This document shows positions 49,450-61,454 of a DNA stretch of 64,000 nucleotides, one piece after another. The translations under genes and the position numbers were made by a program. Every line of letters begins with the position of its first letter. Positions within the stretch are counted from its first letter, which is position 1. The notes beneath the pieces were generated by a model. That model searched no databases. It had not been told where the DNA came from and was given only the letters and a program-made list of their open reading frames with translations. The DNA comes from Nematostella vectensis (lineage: Eukaryota > Cnidaria > Anthozoa > Actiniaria > Edwardsiidae): assembly GCF_932526225.1 (NCBI RefSeq), contig NC_064044.1, positions 5,358,747-5,422,746 of the forward strand, read 5' to 3'.

Positions 49450-51889
49450 AAGAAACCAATCCCGAACGCTGTTTTTCCTCTCCATGCAACACCTCTTCCC
49501 CCTTCCCCCTTTCCCCTTCCCCCTCCCCCCCCCCCCCAGTAACTCCGAGGAAGGTGAATTCCTCCTCCCTCCACTCAAAAAAGGGATGTAAGTGCGCTCA
49601 TCCATATAAAGAATAAACGGTCTTCCAGGAGCATTGAACATGCAATTTTGCGAATTTATTTCTTGATGATGATGGTACTTTATCATTTCCTTGATGGTAA
49701 TTTTTAACGACTCTTGACTAACAAAAGGCTTACAATGGCGTAAACTTTTTCCCACACAAAGGTGAACGTTGACATAAAAATAATAATAACAAATAAAGAC
49801 AGATCTTTATGTCGTTTAGCAAAAGATAAAGTTGATTAAACTAAAATAATTCAGTATCGATCAATATTTTATTAACCCATAAATAAACACAGCCCAAATA
49901 TACTGATGCTATGATTGGGCTTATTATACGCAAATTGCACTGTAATAAATGTTCTTTACTTCATAATTTGGTTGGTGGTAAGGGGCCACAGGGATCCCAA
50001 AACAAATGATATTATAACAGCACTTACACGTCACATGATTTTTAAGGGTTAATTTCAAGCCAAAATAAACACAGAAATGGCTGTACTCCTCACGACAGAT
50101 AACGACTAAAAAAATTGTCGACCTAGTGAGTTCAAAGTATTCTATATTTGATACATTTTATGCGTTTTGCGAATTTGCACCCAGTCAACCATAATAAGTG
50201 CAACTTTCACGGCTGGTCGCTTTGTGGCTTATTTAGCTTAAATTCTATTGTTTTATTAAGAACCTTGTTTATATGAAAGCCCAAAGATTTCACCATATTT
50301 TAGAAACATGCTAAGAACATGTCGAGGATCAGATAGCAGTAAAACATTAATTTAATAATGATGCATTCTAAAACGTAGAATCAAGTTATGTTCATGATGA
50401 CAATCTATCGATCACTCGTGTAATTGTGTTTGTAGTACTTTGAGTTTTCTATTCTTATATACTCAGAACACTGAAACCTAGCCGCGCGCCTCTTTTAAAT
50501 ATTATACGATCGAAATGCATGTCATACGCTGTGCTTGTTGTAAAAGTTTATGTCCTGCCACGCCCAGTTTTTGTCATAACTGTATCCACGGAAACAGCAA
50601 TTTTTGAAGTAAAAATCTAATTTCTGCTTCAAATTTCAATAAAATTAAGAACGAGTAAGACTATCAGACATGTTTTGTGAAAACGATAAAAAATGACCAT
50701 GCCTGTCCCCCCCCCAACAAAGTCAGGGGGGCACCTATAAGTAGAGTTTGTATCCCCGACTCTTATTTAGAATCAGTATACGGGCGAGTTGAAGTAGATA
50801 TGTATCGTTGATTTGAAGAAATTAGGTTTTTAATTGGAGGAAGAGGGTTTTCCCCGCAACGAAAAGCAAAATCTAAAAAAATTACCAAATTATTAATTAT
50901 GAATTTTTAAATGGATGGAAAAGCCTTCTTATTTCCTTCAGAAACCATGACGCTTGTTATATATCAATTCCAGCTTTTATGTTTAAATTCAAGCTGTTTA
51001 TTTATTTTTATTTTTTTTTTTTTTGGCTTTGAGGCACTAAAGTCATCATAGAGAAACTAAAAAAAAACAGATGTGTTGCGATAAAAAAAATGTTTGGGAA
51101 AATCTCAGACCGTCCCTATTTATGACAGGGTAGTTTTAAGAGTATCTATTTTTGACCCCTGATCCTCCTTTAATACATCAAGCAGTAGCGGATCTAGGGG
51201 AGGGTTTAGGGGGTTTATCCCCCCCCCTCCTTTGGGCTGCCAGAAAGCTACTATTCATGAATGAATTGAATATAAGTTACCAGAGCTGTCAACTCTGTCA
51301 CAAGATTTTGGACCTCATCATAAACCAGTTTTTGTGAGAATGTTCATACATTCTCTGTATTCATCCGCATTGCCTGTCTTGTTTTTTTTTTCACATATTA
51401 GCTGTATTTCATCCGATTTTACAAGATTTCTGTCCAAGTTGGGTTGACAGCTATGATATATGTACTAGAAATAAAACCAAAAGTGATTTTTAATTCATTT
51501 CAATGAATGATTGGTCAAATTCTAACAAAGATTAGCAAGGCTTAAATGAATTACTTTGGAGAAAGAAATAGAGAACTGGTTTCATAAAACCTTAAAGAAA
51601 TTGAGAGCTGGTCTCCGAAAACCCTGAGTATTAGTAATTTGTGAAAAACAACATATATTCGATAAACACTTGAAATTTGAATCGACCATTCTTGAATTCC
51701 GTTTTGATTTTTAAAAAAGGTGCACATACATATTAGGACCTTGAGGATCTGTTATTACCTAAAAAAATATGCCTTGTTTTTATACCACCTACAAAAAAAT
51801 TCAATATAACCCTGGGTACCTCAATGTTTTCTTACAAACCTTAAAAAAACTTTTTTTTACTCATGTCACAATTTAATGTGGTCCAAAAG
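49450..51889. other. Intergenic stretch, no gene recognised
   Basis: Holds a pyrimidine-rich tract at about 49490-49530, dispersed repeat family C copy 3 at about 50254-50470 (acatgct, gatgcattctaaaa, ttcatga landmarks), and a C-rich fragment with gcggatctaggggag near 51187. No exon found. Confidence 0.5.
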
Positions 51890-54031
51890 TAAAATTCAGG
51901 TTTCATAAAAAAGGCAAGACTCGACAAGACAGCTTTTTTGTAGAGGAGCAATTTGCTCAAAAGCAATAGTTTTTTCCCTCTGCAGCTTCTCCTATAAAAG
52001 CTCTTTCAACCTCTGGCTCATCAGATCATAGAGCTTATGAGACAGCAAAGTTCATATGTTAATTTTCTGTAATGGGTATCATTTTAGAAAATTCTAGTTG
52101 GGACTATTTTTAGTTTTAGGTTTTATGAATTAGGTTTTTGTGGTATAATATTTGTATCCTATTTTTAGTTTTAGGTTTTTTTGAATTAGGTTTTTGTGGT
52201 ATAATATTTGTATCGTAAGGGAATTTCCAGTTTTTATTTTCTTAGATGCTTTTCTCCAAACTTCTTCAGGTTAATCTCAGCCAGAGATTCTGAAATCAAG
52301 CTGAGACACAAGCTGCTGGCTAAGAGGCATGACCCAGGGCAGGATGTACCTATAAGGCATTGGTATTTAATGTAGGTCACCAAAAATAAACATATATATA
52401 GTAACAAAAAGTAAGACAATATTTTAATGGAAAAATTGTTCTAAAAAAATGAACCAGAGTTATAAAAGTAAAAAAAAAAAATTTTTTCATGTTAGCCTGA
52501 CAGGTTCTTGTATAATGTGTGGTTAGTGACAGTTAGGCTATTTAGGTTCATAAATAGTCTCTTGCTATTACAATGACTCATGGTAAAGTAATTGAGGTAG
52601 TAATTAATCATAAAAAACAAAAACAGGTCTCCTATATGATCCCTTGAGGTCATATTTCAAACTATTTAGAAATAAATTTTCCTATTTTAACCTATTTCAA
52701 ATTCTAATTTGATAATTTTAGGTTAACAGGTTCATTTTAGGTTCTTATATTTTTTCAAATATGTTGGAGTGCTTTTAATCCTCCCTTAGCAAAGTTACAT
52801 TCTAAAGCACAAGAGGGAAGGTTAATAAAGATATTTTCCAATATTTGAATTGCTTACTTTAAAACTTACAAAAGAGAAAGAAAATGATAAAGAAGTAAAG
52901 AAGTAAAAGGAATTTGAACAGTACAGGCAGTGAATGAGTACTTTTACCTCAAATTCACTATGATAGTGTGATTTGCTAATATACTTATTAATGTATAGGA
53001 ATTTGATATGTATTTGTTTATTGTTTTTAATTTTGAAGAGAATAAAATAGCACCCAGTTTTTTGTGAGGAACTTTAATTGATCCTCATTTTAAAATAAAT
53101 ATGACCTCCCTTCACACCTGAAAGCCTTCCCTGTTATTCAAAGCACAAATTAATTTTGCTAATATTGCTGTATCAGTTGTCTATCAAGTATAGTTTAGTT
53201 AATTATATTCTTAGTAATGTCAATAAATACTTTTTTTACCTAGAACAAAAAAACATATTTGTTCTAGGTATTCCCAAGGAGGATTGGGAGGACACCTTTT
53301 AATGATAATTGCAGTATTTATAGAACATGCAATCTTTATATGTTTTACATATGGTGTCGTTTTTGTGGGTGGTGGAACATGATGCATAATGAAAGTGCAA
53401 GGAAGGGGGGTTCTACACAAGTTCATGCTGGCTCCGCTTTTAGGCAGTGCCTAAATCTATATATTACGTCTTTCTCCACTCGAATTGATCGCAGAAATGT
53501 CTTCTTTCGCTAATCCTCCACAGACAGACGATAAGATATATTCACTAAAGAACTTCTCTTGAATGTGAATAAGTTAAGCTGGTTTTGCAGGTAATTGCCT
53601 ACACTGGCTTGTCGTTTTTCTTCGTATGAAGAGAAGATTTGATGATTTTTCAATCCCAAATAAAATGTTCCTATCCCAATAAAATTTTGATAGCAAACTT
53701 TAAATTGTCTCGAGCGTGGCAAAATCATTATGGCGGGGAATTGTCAAAACACAGGGAATTTGAAACCGATTTTCCGTAAAGTCAATAAAAGTGGCATCTA
53801 GAACGCATAACACAACGAACGCTCAAAGGTTAAAACTAGTTTTATTGTTATAAAAAATACTACCATAGCATTATCATAGATGCAGATACAATTATTTAAA
53901 ATACTAAAAATTGTATTATCTGGTGCAAGTTCTTTACATTCGATCAGATAAATTCTCAAAATGAAAAGGAAAAACGGCTTAGTAAGGGTAAATAGCTTTT
54001 AAACCTTCTTGAATTATAAGCAATCATAATC
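51890..54031 (+). repeat. 2142-bp long direct repeat, copy 1
   Basis: Nearly identical to 54190-56331 at a constant offset of 2300 bp from aaaattcaggtttcataa to caatcataatc. AT-rich, with no coding frame longer than about 72 codons. Contains an internal tandem duplication of about 60 bp near 52100-52215 (ttagttttaggttttt ... tataatatttgtatc). Confidence 0.95.
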
Positions 54032-54189
54032 ATTCCCAGAAATAAGAGACAACATGGCCGCCACGCATACGTAATAGTGCACATACAATGTCAAAATGGC
54101 TGCCATTTATTATAAGGAAATGTGGGGAGACATCACATTTTATCAAATTTTCTCGTTTCAGAGATTTTGGGCTCACGATGCAGGACTCG
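54032..54189 (+). other. 158-bp spacer between the long direct repeats
   Basis: Unique sequence containing aacatggccgccacgcat and caaaatggctgccat. It occurs neither before copy 1 nor after copy 2, so the arrangement is A-B-A, not a simple tandem duplication. No ORF. Confidence 0.8.
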
Positions 54190-56331
54190 TAAAATTCAGG
54201 TTTCATAAAAAAGGCAAGACTCGACAAGACAGCTTTTTTGTAGAGGAGCAATTTGCTCAAAAGCAATAGTTTTTTCCCTCTGCAGCTTCTCCTATAAAAG
54301 CTCTTTCAACCTCTGGCTCATCAGATCATAGAGCTTATGAGACAGCAAAGTTCATATGTTAATTTTCTGTAATGGGTATCATTTTAGAAAATTCTAGTTG
54401 GGACTATTTTTAGTTTTAGGTTTTATGAATTAGGTTTTTGTGGTATAATATTTGTATCCTATTGTTAGTTTTAGGTTTTTTTGAATTAGGTTTTTGTGGT
54501 ATAATATTTGTATCGTAAGGGAATTTCCAGTTTTTATTTTCTTAGATGCTTTTCTCCAAACTTCTTCAGGTTAATCTCAGCCAGAGATTCTGAAATCAAG
54601 CTGAGACACAAGCTGCTGGCTAAGAGGCATGACCCAGGGCAGGATGTACCTATAAGGCATTGGTATTTAATGTAGGTCACCAAAAATAAACATATATATA
54701 GTAACAAAAAGTAAGACAATATTTTAATGGAAAAATTGTTCTAAAAAAATGAACCAGAGTTATAAAAGTAAAAAAAAAAATTTTTTTCATGTTAGCCTGA
54801 CAGGTTCTTGTATAATGTGTGGTTAGTGACAGTTAGGCTATTTAGGTTCATAAATAGTCTCTTGCTATTACAATGACTCATGGTAAAGTAATTGAGGTAG
54901 TAATTAATCATAAAAAACAAAAACAGGTCTCCTATATGATCCCTTGAGGTCATATTTCAAACTATTTAGAAATAAATTTTCCTATTTTAACCTATTTCAA
55001 ATTCTAATTTGATAATTTTAGGTTAACAGGTTCATTTTAGGTTCTTATATTTTTTCAAATATGTTGGAGTGCTTTTAATCCACCCTTAGCAAAGTTACAT
55101 TCTAAAGCACAAGAGGGAAGGTTAATAAAGATATTTTCCATTATTTGAATTGCTTACTTTAAAACTTACAAAAGAGAAAGAAAATGATAAAGAAGTAAAG
55201 AAGTAAAAGGAATTTGAACAGTACAGGCAGTGAATGAGTACTTTTACCTCAAATTCACTATGATAGTGTGATTTGCTAATATACTTATTAATGTATAGGA
55301 ATTTGATATGTATTTGTTTATTGTTTTTAATTTTGAAGAGAATAAAATAGCACCCAGTTTTTTGTGAGGAACTTTAATTGATCCTCATTTTAAAATAAAT
55401 ATGACCTCCCTTCACACCTGAAAGCCTTCCCTGTTATTCAAAGCACAAATTAATTTTGCTAATATTGCTGTATCAGTTGTCTATCAAGTATAGTTTAGTT
55501 AATTATATCCTTAGTAATGTCAATAAATACTTTTTTTACCTAGAACAAAAAAACATATTTGTTCTAGGTATTCCCAAGGAGGATTGGGAGGACACCTTTT
55601 AATGATAATTGCAGTATTTATAGAACATGCAATCTTTATATGTTTTACATATGGTGTCGTTTTTGTGGGTGGTGGAACATGATGCATAATGAAAGTGCAA
55701 GGAAGGGGGGTTCTACACAAGTTCATGCTGGCTCCGCTTTTAGGCAGTGCCTAAATCTATATATTACGTCTTTCTCCACTCGAATTGATCGCAGAAATGT
55801 CTTCTTTCGCTAATCCTCCACAGACAGACGATAAGATATATTCACTAAAGAACTTCTCTTGAATGTGAATAAGTTAAGCTGGTTTTGCAGGTAATTGCCT
55901 ACACTGGCTTGTCGTTTTTCTTCGTATGAAGAGAAGATTTGATGATTTTTCAATCCCAAATAAAATGTTCCTATCCCAATAAAATTTTGATAGCAAACTT
56001 TAAATTGTCTCGAGCGTGGCAAAATCATTATGGCGGGGAATTGTCAAAACACAGGGAATTTGAAACCGATTTTCCGTAAAGTCAATAAAAGTGGCATCTA
56101 GAACGCATAACACAACGAACGCTCAAAGGTTAAAACTAGTTTTATTGTTATAAAAAATACTACCATAGCATTATCATAGATGCAGATACAATTATTTAAA
56201 ATACTAAAAATTGTATTATCTGGTGCAAGTTCTTTACATTCGATCAGATAAATTCTCAAAATGAAAAGGAAAAACGGCTTAGTAAGGGTAAATAGCTTTT
56301 AAACCTTCTTGAACTATAAACAATCATAATC
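54190..56331 (+). repeat. 2142-bp long direct repeat, copy 2
   Basis: Second copy of 51890-54031 with only scattered single-base differences (for example near 54464, 55082 and 55142). The match stops abruptly after caatcataatc. Ends are not the TG...CA of standard LTRs. Confidence 0.95.
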
Positions 56332-56849
56332 TTATGTCGTTCTTATTAGAGATGTCAACTTGGTTAATTAATATCTCTTTATGATGACGTCATACATGTT
56401 TACCAAATGCATACCGCTGACAATGTTGTTTTTCTTGTCAAAAAGGTGTTTTTGCGGCGAAGGGTTGAATTCAAAAGTAAAAAAAAGTCGAAATCACGTC
56501 AAAACACACGACTCTATAATTAACTGATTCTGATTAACTAAAATCTGTGGTATCTTATGTAGTAAATACTTTAAAGTATAATCATAAGAAATCATAAGAA
56601 AAAGAGAGACAAATTAAAATGCATGTGCAAAAAGGAAACCCCACTATATCAGATATATATACCTGGGAGCTGGTAAAAAGCTAGACGCCGCAACGAGGCT
56701 TAGAACATGGCGGAAAAGTACTCTGTCACAGCCTCGGCCACCACACGGAACACCACTTACACATGCCCTAGCCTCAAGCAAGTATATATTTGTCTATTCT
56801 ACATAGATTTCGGTAAACAATTCGAAAAATCTTCTTCACTTGAGATATT
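56332..56849. other. Short unannotated stretch
   Basis: No exon or repeat recognised between the long direct repeat and the duplicated ASAP segment. Confidence 0.4.
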
Positions 56850-57282
56850 GAGGCATTGAGATATTTTAATTGTTGCCATGTGTGATTGTACCTTGATTTG
56901 TTAACAAGTAACTTTGTCCTTTTAGCTGCGCTCCAAGCAGGATGAAGAGCGAAAAGGACTTGTGGACATGAGGAGTGAGATCAAGGCCTTCCTGCAAGTG
57001 GACAAAAAGGTGATGCATAAGCACTTTACCCCACATGTCACCTCGGTTATGGTTCATGGTTCCGTTATTGCTTTTTTGTTATTGTTGGTGTTTTAGTCTG
57101 AATAAATAAATGTGTGGGCAGCTGTTTTTTTTTTTTTGTTTTTTTTCATTGTGCCGTTTTCTCTACTGTAAGCGTGTTATCTTTGTTGTTGTTGCTCTTG
57201 AAGGGTTTTCATTTCTATTCCTGTTCCTGCTGTTAGCGTTGTCATGTTCTGATTATATATATATATATTTTTCTGGCATTGA

Positions 57283-59251
57283 TTCGCCCCATGTAAGGTA
57301 ATCCAGAATCCGGAATCCAGGTTTTTAGGGCCCTTGGAATCCGGAATCCAAAGATTGGAATCCGGAATCCACAGTCTGGAATCCAGAATCCAAATAGTTT
57401 CGAAATCCGGAATCCATACTTTTCATTCAAATTAATGACTTTAAAAAATCCCACAATGACCACACAAGTGAAGATGAAGATTGAGTAGCCGAGTAAAGTG
57501 CAACGATGTTCCTCAAGCCCTTGCCTTTATTTGCATTTCTAATGAGGAGGTGTGTCTGGTTAGTGTTTAGCATAATTGATTGAAAACTCATTGTCGATCA
57601 TTGTACAACTTTTTCCGGTCTAATTAGCTTCAATTGGCAGAATTCTTACATTCTTAAGAACACTAGTAAGAGTACAAAACAAGTTCTCTAGTTAAGATAC
57701 ACAGTTCACAGTTTTATTTTGACAGTATTTTTCTTATTAGAGTTACAATTCATAAAATTGAGTAGGCAATGATATCCAGAGAAGCCATAAGCTTATAAAA
57801 TATGACTCCCTTCTAACATTATGCATTTTGCGGGAGATATACGCATTTTAGCCTGATCTCCCGTTCTTGTTAGAATGAGCGAATTTCATATTAATGTCGA
57901 AAATTTAGCCAATCGGGAATGGAAGCCATTCAACAACAAACAAATCAGGAGGCGAAGAAAGTCAAATTTGCGTTTAGCCTTGACGTAAGTACTGGCGCGT
58001 TTTGATTTAGTTTGCAATTTCATTGGCTAAAATCCAAAACACTATACCCTAAACCAATAGAAACGCTAACCGAACGCAAGCCTGACGTACTTTTACTTGT
58101 TACACTCATCCGAAATCCGCTCTATGAGATAGAAGGGGTGTATTGCTCAGAATATAGCCATTCTCACGTGCACACGTCACCAAAAACTCGGTTTTGTTGG
58201 TCTTTGAATAGACCATTCCAGCTAAAACACATGCTCGCGGCATGACGGTAGTTGTGGTAGATTCGTCAAGCAAACTGTAAAAACGTGCGCGTTGCATTCT
58301 GATTCTGGTAGCTGTGGTAGCGTCCTCGGCATTTCTGATTGAAAATATGCACTTATAGCTGGAATTGCTTATTACTGAAGTGGAAATAAACCTTCAGTGC
58401 CTGTAAAACTTTTCGTCAAAAGAGCGAGTGAGTTTGCACTCAGACGTTTAATCCATATCAATTGTTTTATTTTAGACCCGAGTTTGAGCAACCCTTTTAT
58501 GATATCTGTCTGATTATCGATACATTAACGCGAACGCATGCATTACGAATATAAGGATTTTCAATGTGTCAACTTGAATTCCTACCAAATATACCATGCA
58601 AGCGGCCCAAATATTGTGTGTCGCGTCACGGAAGCCATGAATCCGTTTTGCAAAGTTTTTTTCCTGGCGACCGCGTGTGGCTGAGCAGGGTGTAACCTCG
58701 TGGAATCTTGGTTTCGAATTTGGACGTCAACCAAATGCCTTTGCTCTTTGAAAAACGTTGCAAGACGTAAAGAAAACAGTGACGCCAGTGACGCATATTT
58801 TAGTGGTATAAATCATATCTTGTATAATGTCATGTATAATGCATTTCAGTGGGATACATATCTTAGTGATATAATGCATGTGATATAATGCATATTTTAG
58901 TGATATAATGCATATTTTAGTGTTGTAATGCATATCTTAGTGGTGTAATGCATTTTGGTGGTATAATACATATTTTGGTAGTATAATGCATATCTTAGTG
59001 GTATAATGCATATCTTAGTGATGTAATGGTAAACAAATGGTTTCTTTTCACTATAGTTGTCCCTTTTTAGCATTACGCTTCGATACGCTAATGTTTTCTG
59101 TTCATTGCTATGTCGAGAGTTTTGCATGATTTTAATAGAATGTCATTAATATTTGGTTGGAATCCGGAATATAAGTTGTGCCTGAAATCCGGAATCCAGA
59201 GCCTGGAATCCAGAATCCGGAAGCCTCTTGGATTACCTTACATGGGGCGAA
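57283..59251. mobile_element. 1.97-kb TIR transposon in the pseudogene
   Basis: Terminal inverted repeats ttcgccccatgtaaggtaat and attaccttacatggggcgaa. Flanks TTGA (left) and TAGA (right) fit a 4-bp target duplication with one change. The intact ASAP gene has the uninterrupted site (ggcattgatattttgcc near 19020). Both ends carry clusters of ggaatccggaatcc. Around 58800-59030 are about ten 20-24 bp units with ataatgcatat. No transposase frame; non-autonomous. Confidence 0.9.
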
Positions 59252-59399
59252 TAGATATTTTGCCATTGCTGCTTATTTTCGACCATGATTATGACCTGAG
59301 CTGTGGTTACAGTTCAGTATATATATAAATAAATAAATAAATAAATATATATATATATATATATAGCGCGAAAATTTAACGGTGACGGGATTAACAGTT

Positions 59400-60029
59400 C
59401 TAATTGTTTCGTAGCAGGGCTTTGTTTCTGTGGCGGCACGAGGACACGAGTTTATTGCGTTTATTTAGAGTTGATAGTTTGGGTTGGCAGATGATCGTCA
59501 GCTTTTCCTTGAGGCAGAGGTTGCAACGCTTAGTGGTACTGTTGTAGGCGGAGTGGGAAGAAAGAATGCGCCATGAAATAAAGTACTCAATCATGTTGTC
59601 CTTGAGAGTCCAGACGTGTTTGCTGAGTTCGGTGGAGTTTCTGTGTTTGGCGTGTCGCAATGATGCGGTGTGGTTTCTGTACCTGGTTTTGAAGCTGTTT
59701 TCAGTGAGCCCGACGTATGTTTCCGAGGTGTTGTTGTCTTTTCGAGTTACGGTAGCTTGGTAGATAACAGATGTCTGTAGGCAGTTTCCGTCTAGAGGGC
59801 AGGTGTCTTTCTGTCGGCAGTTGCATGTCTTGTTGTTGGTAGTGGTAGGGGCGGAGCTGGTGATCTCGGTAGCCGACGATGCGGTGATGATGCGCTTGTT
59901 GTGGTTGTCGATGATCTGTTTGGTGTTGTTCATGCAGCTGTAACTGATTTTGATGGTGTTTCTGTTGAAGATTTTACGGAGGTGGTTGTCTTTCGGGAAG
60001 CACCTAATCCCGTCACCGTTCAATTTTCG
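59400..60029 (-). CDS. GIY-YIG endonuclease domain of a Penelope-like element
   Basis: Begins within the end of the reverse transcriptase (HLRKIFNRNTIKISYSCMNN), then a Cys-rich linker CNCRQKDTCPLDGNC. The GIY-YIG endonuclease follows: TYVGLTENSFKTRYRNHTAS with the catalytic Arg, then HRNSTELSKHVW, ISWRILSSHSAYNS and RCNLCLKEKLTIICQP, ending SCRHRNKALLRN. The nuclease nicks target DNA for retrotransposition. This frame is intact, but the element is truncated. The apparent ATG is not a true start. Confidence 0.9.
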   Translation of the reverse strand, partial: RKLNGDGIRCFPKDNHLRKIFNRNTIKISYSCMNNTKQIIDNHNKRIITASSATEITSSAPTTTNNKTCNCRQKDTCPLDGNCLQTSVIYQATVTRKDNNTSETYVGLTENSFKTRYRNHTASLRHAKHRNSTELSKHVWTLKDNMIEYFISWRILSSHSAYNSTTKRCNLCLKEKLTIICQPKLSTLNKRNKLVSSCRHRNKALLRNN

Positions 60030-60192
60030 CGCTACCAATTTTTCACACGTTCTGCACTGTCAGTTTTCGCCCCGCATATTTAATGTAACTCGCTATTGTT
60101 CCTCTTACCGCCTTAGCTAAAACTATCAGTCTATTATTATGTAAATTTCAAGGTTAATAGTATATATACGATGGTAGGAATATTCTCATTAA

Positions 60193-60235
60193 ATCCCCTG
60201 ATGAATGGGCAACCACGAAACAGACCTGTAGGGAA
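60193..60235 (+). ncRNA. Hammerhead ribozyme motif, second copy
   Basis: Core CTGATGA and GAAA conserved. Stem II is ATGG-GCAA-CCAC with one lost pair (A opposite C). Stem III is CAG-AC-CTG, followed by the GTA cleavage triplet. Stem I pairs tccc with ggga. Orientation is opposite to the endonuclease frame next to it. The weaker stem II may lower activity compared with the copy at 19213. Confidence 0.72.
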
Positions 60236-60660
60236 ACTTATGTAGTTTGTATTTTTCTCAAACCAACACTATACACCGCTCTACTTTCGAGTATTGAGCA
60301 CTTTCTATGAAAGCCTTCAACCATCATTTTATATATATAAATATATATATATATACAGTTCAGTATTCTAACTTAACAGGTAGGGAGAATGACATAATGA
60401 TGGTATGAAACAGCTGGTCCTACGTACTTACGATCACTTATAAATTTTCTCTTCTTATTATTTTTTTCTCCACAAACCTCACAAGGGTTCATATAGCTTA
60501 CATGGTCAACAAGGGGACTTTATTCATGGCACAGAAAAAGCAGGATACCTAATGAAGAGAAGCGAAGGGTGAGATTGACAGGGGATTATTTTCTTTCAAA
60601 GTTTATGACTACACCCTCCCACACCAGATTTCCCACCATTTTGAATCCAATTGTGAAGGG

Positions 60661-60902
60661 CTGACCAAAAGGTTATTTCTTTGCAAAGAATAATAGAACC
60701 AACACAGCAAGCTACCCAGCTAGGGATCTGTGTCCTGTGAATGAAATTACACCTATGACTGCTGAAAATGTATTGAAGGAATGACCAAAAGTTTATTTCT
60801 TTGCAAAGAATCATAGAACCAACACAGCAAGCTACCCAGCTAGGGATCTGTGTCCTGTGAATGGAATTACACCTATGACTGCTGAAAATGTAGGGAAGGA
60901 AT
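60661..60902 (+). repeat. Local tandem duplication of about 120 bp
   Basis: The stretch from gaccaaaaggttatttcttt to ggaatga appears twice in succession in intron 13' of the pseudogene but once in the intact gene (near 19663-19815). Confidence 0.85.
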
Positions 60903-61039
60903 GATTGGTAAAAGGTAAAAGTTAGCTACTACTATCTGACATGCTCTTCCGTCTACAGACTTCGCAAGATGTGGCAGAAGCGCTACTGCAGCGTACGTGA
61001 TGGACACTTCACCCTGGCACATTCACCGGTTCGTACTTC

Positions 61040-61185
61040 ACTGGGGATAGCCACGGGGACTTGTAGCTCATCTAAAGGCTAAGGGCGGGATTAGTGGCTC
61101 ATCTAGGGGATACGCCGTTGGGACTTGTAGCTCATCTAGGGGCTAGTGGTCGGGGACTCGTAGCTAATCTTTTATCATTTTACAT
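61040..61185 (+). repeat. Contracted 32-bp minisatellite in the pseudogene
   Basis: Four or five units of the same 32-bp repeat that covers about 1600 bp at 19960-21560, in the same position after exon 14'. Confidence 0.9.
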
Positions 61186-61454
61186 TGTTTTAGACGACTC
61201 CACCTACACAAAAATTAAACCTTCTTCTCTGTCAAGTAAAGGTAAGTATCATAAAAGCTATTTTCTTTCAGCCTTAGTTTTTTAGCCGTCAATGATATAC
61301 ATTTTGTATTTTTGTTTTGAAGAAACACTTACATACTGCATGTTAATTCTTAAGGGAGGGGAGTAGAAAAGGAGCAGCCTATACACAGTAGCTTTGCAAG
61401 ATGATATCCACCCTATCCTTACTTTGGTCAAATCACTAGCTAGTGGTCTATCAT

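Larger units (their letters stand above)
59345..60355 (-). mobile_element. Penelope-like element, 3' part with inverted terminal piece
   Basis: The minus strand encodes the C-terminus of a Penelope-like polyprotein (59400-60029). The coding part is bracketed by 28-bp inverted repeats at 59366-59393 and 60006-60033. On the right, a plus-strand terminal segment with a hammerhead motif follows. Flanking AT dinucleotide runs are probably the target. The reverse transcriptase domain is almost entirely missing. Confidence 0.8.

Noticed and set aside
51890-56331. Standard LTR retrotransposon
   Set aside because: Ends lack TG...CA, no target duplication was seen, and the 158-bp interior has no coding region, so the class is left open.
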